Below, one piece after another: positions 6,408-6,618 of a stretch of DNA of 6,618 nt. Made by a program: the position numbers and the translations under genes. The stretch lies in NCBI GenBank assembly GCA_036568605.1, contig DATCSE010000036.1, positions 1 to 6,618 of the forward strand. The letters run 5' to 3'. Within the stretch, counting starts at the first letter, position 1, and the number at the start of each line of letters is the position of its first letter. The stretch comes from DATCSE01 sp036568605. GTDB taxonomy: Bacteria > Pseudomonadota > Gammaproteobacteria > Burkholderiales > Burkholderiaceae_C. The notes beneath the pieces are model-generated. The model saw nothing but the letters and a program-made list of their open reading frames with translations, did no database searches and was not told the origin of the DNA.

Positions 6408-6438
6408 CGTAGCCAAGGTCTCGACCAGACCCGCGGCC

Positions 6439-6460
6439 GCTCCCACTCATGGTGGGCAGC
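6439..6460 (-). terminator. Possible terminator-like hairpin after the DUF899-like gene
   Basis: CCCAC (6442-6446) pairs with GTGGG (6452-6456) across a 5-nt loop, and GCT/AGC extend the stem past one bulged base. On the minus strand it starts 23 nt after the DUF899-like stop, a natural terminator position. No U-tract follows, so intrinsic termination is uncertain; it could stabilise the 3' end instead. Confidence 0.35.
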
Positions 6461-6483
6461 GCCCGCGTCATTTCTGCGCCGGC

Positions 6484-6618
6484 TCAGCCGTGCGCGCAGC
6501 AGCCCGAACCCGCCGCCGGCTGCGGCTCGTAGCGGTCGTGGTGGCGCACCCACTCCATCTTGTAGTCGACGTCGCGCTCGTCGCGCCCCTTGGGCACGAG
6601 GTCCAGCAGGTTGTAGGT
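6484..6618 (-). CDS. C-terminal end of a DUF899-like (thioredoxin-fold) protein; N-terminus beyond window
   Basis: The last 44 codons are visible, open to the right edge. The stretch YNLLDLVPKGRDE followed by YKMEWVRHHDRYE fits my recollection of the conserved C-terminus of DUF899 (PF05988-type) proteins, which are predicted thioredoxin-like dithiol oxidoreductases of unknown substrate. The protein ends with a short tail, GSGCCAHG, whose paired Cys and a His could bind metal or take part in thiol chemistry; this is inference. Third codon positions are almost all G/C, as in the other genes. The active-site region is outside the window, so activity cannot be judged. A hairpin lies shortly after the stop. 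Confidence 0.72.
   Translation of the reverse strand, partial: TYNLLDLVPKGRDERDVDYKMEWVRHHDRYEPQPAAGSGCCAHG

Larger units (their letters stand above)
5906..6483. other. 578-bp stretch without a confident gene; inverted repeats and one weak ORF
   Basis: This region lies between the DUF899-like gene and the beta-barrel gene, both minus strand, and should contain the barrel promoter; no clear -35/-10 pair was found. It holds several perfect inverted repeats (listed separately). A minus-strand frame is open from inside the DUF899-like gene to a TGA at 6092-6094. Its only ATG (6553) is inside that neighbour, and after 6483 the only plausible start is a GTG near 6355 without a Shine-Dalgarno site. 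In its last 75 or so codons, however, third positions are about 80% G/C by rough count and the composition is protein-like (for example EVPLAFLTAPLTPHAWVG), so a decayed gene remnant is possible. I recognise no family. Composition around 6320-6400 is more A/T-rich than the neighbouring genes. Confidence 0.5.

Noticed and set aside
6361..6618. Plus-strand frame from a GTG at 6361, open to the window edge
   Set aside because: It runs antisense through the DUF899-like gene and shows no domain.

Overview
This is a 6.6 kb GC-rich bacterial window with strong G/C bias at third codon positions. It carries five protein-coding genes, two of them cut by the window edges. I see no tRNA, rRNA, CRISPR array or recognisable insertion sequence. 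Signal peptides, an outer-membrane beta-barrel with a C-terminal Phe, and clear Shine-Dalgarno sites point to a Gram-negative proteobacterium. The gene types would suit a Burkholderiales or Xanthomonadales relative, but that assignment is inference.

Layout from left to right. Positions 1-1840 (minus, C-terminus cut) encode a secreted lipoprotein polysaccharide lyase of the alginate-lyase superfamily, with fibronectin-III-like and LamG-like modules. Positions 1841-2201 are a divergent intergenic region. Positions 2202-3326 (plus) encode a secreted nucleoside hydrolase. Only 18 bp away, tail to tail, positions 3345-4898 (minus) encode an ATP-dependent DNA ligase of the archaeal / actinobacterial LigB type. 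It follows, 38 bp downstream on the same strand, a predicted outer-membrane beta-barrel protein (4937-5905) with a mature N-terminal CGSAFC di-cysteine motif. Positions 5906-6483 are a 578-bp stretch with no confident gene but several inverted repeats and one perfect 12-nt anti-SD match in front of a 13-codon ORF. Positions 6484-6618 (minus, N-terminus cut) are the C-terminal end of a DUF899-like protein with a Cys-rich tail.

The genes do not form one obvious pathway. The lyase and nucleoside hydrolase are divergently arranged and both exported, so a shared scavenging role (acidic polysaccharide and nucleosides) is possible but unproven. The barrel and ligase genes may share a transcript because of spacing and orientation, though no functional link is visible. 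The parts most worth a second look are the structured 5906-6483 region, the nucleoside hydrolase with Phe where the catalytic His is expected, and the ligase without its usual bacterial repair partners nearby.
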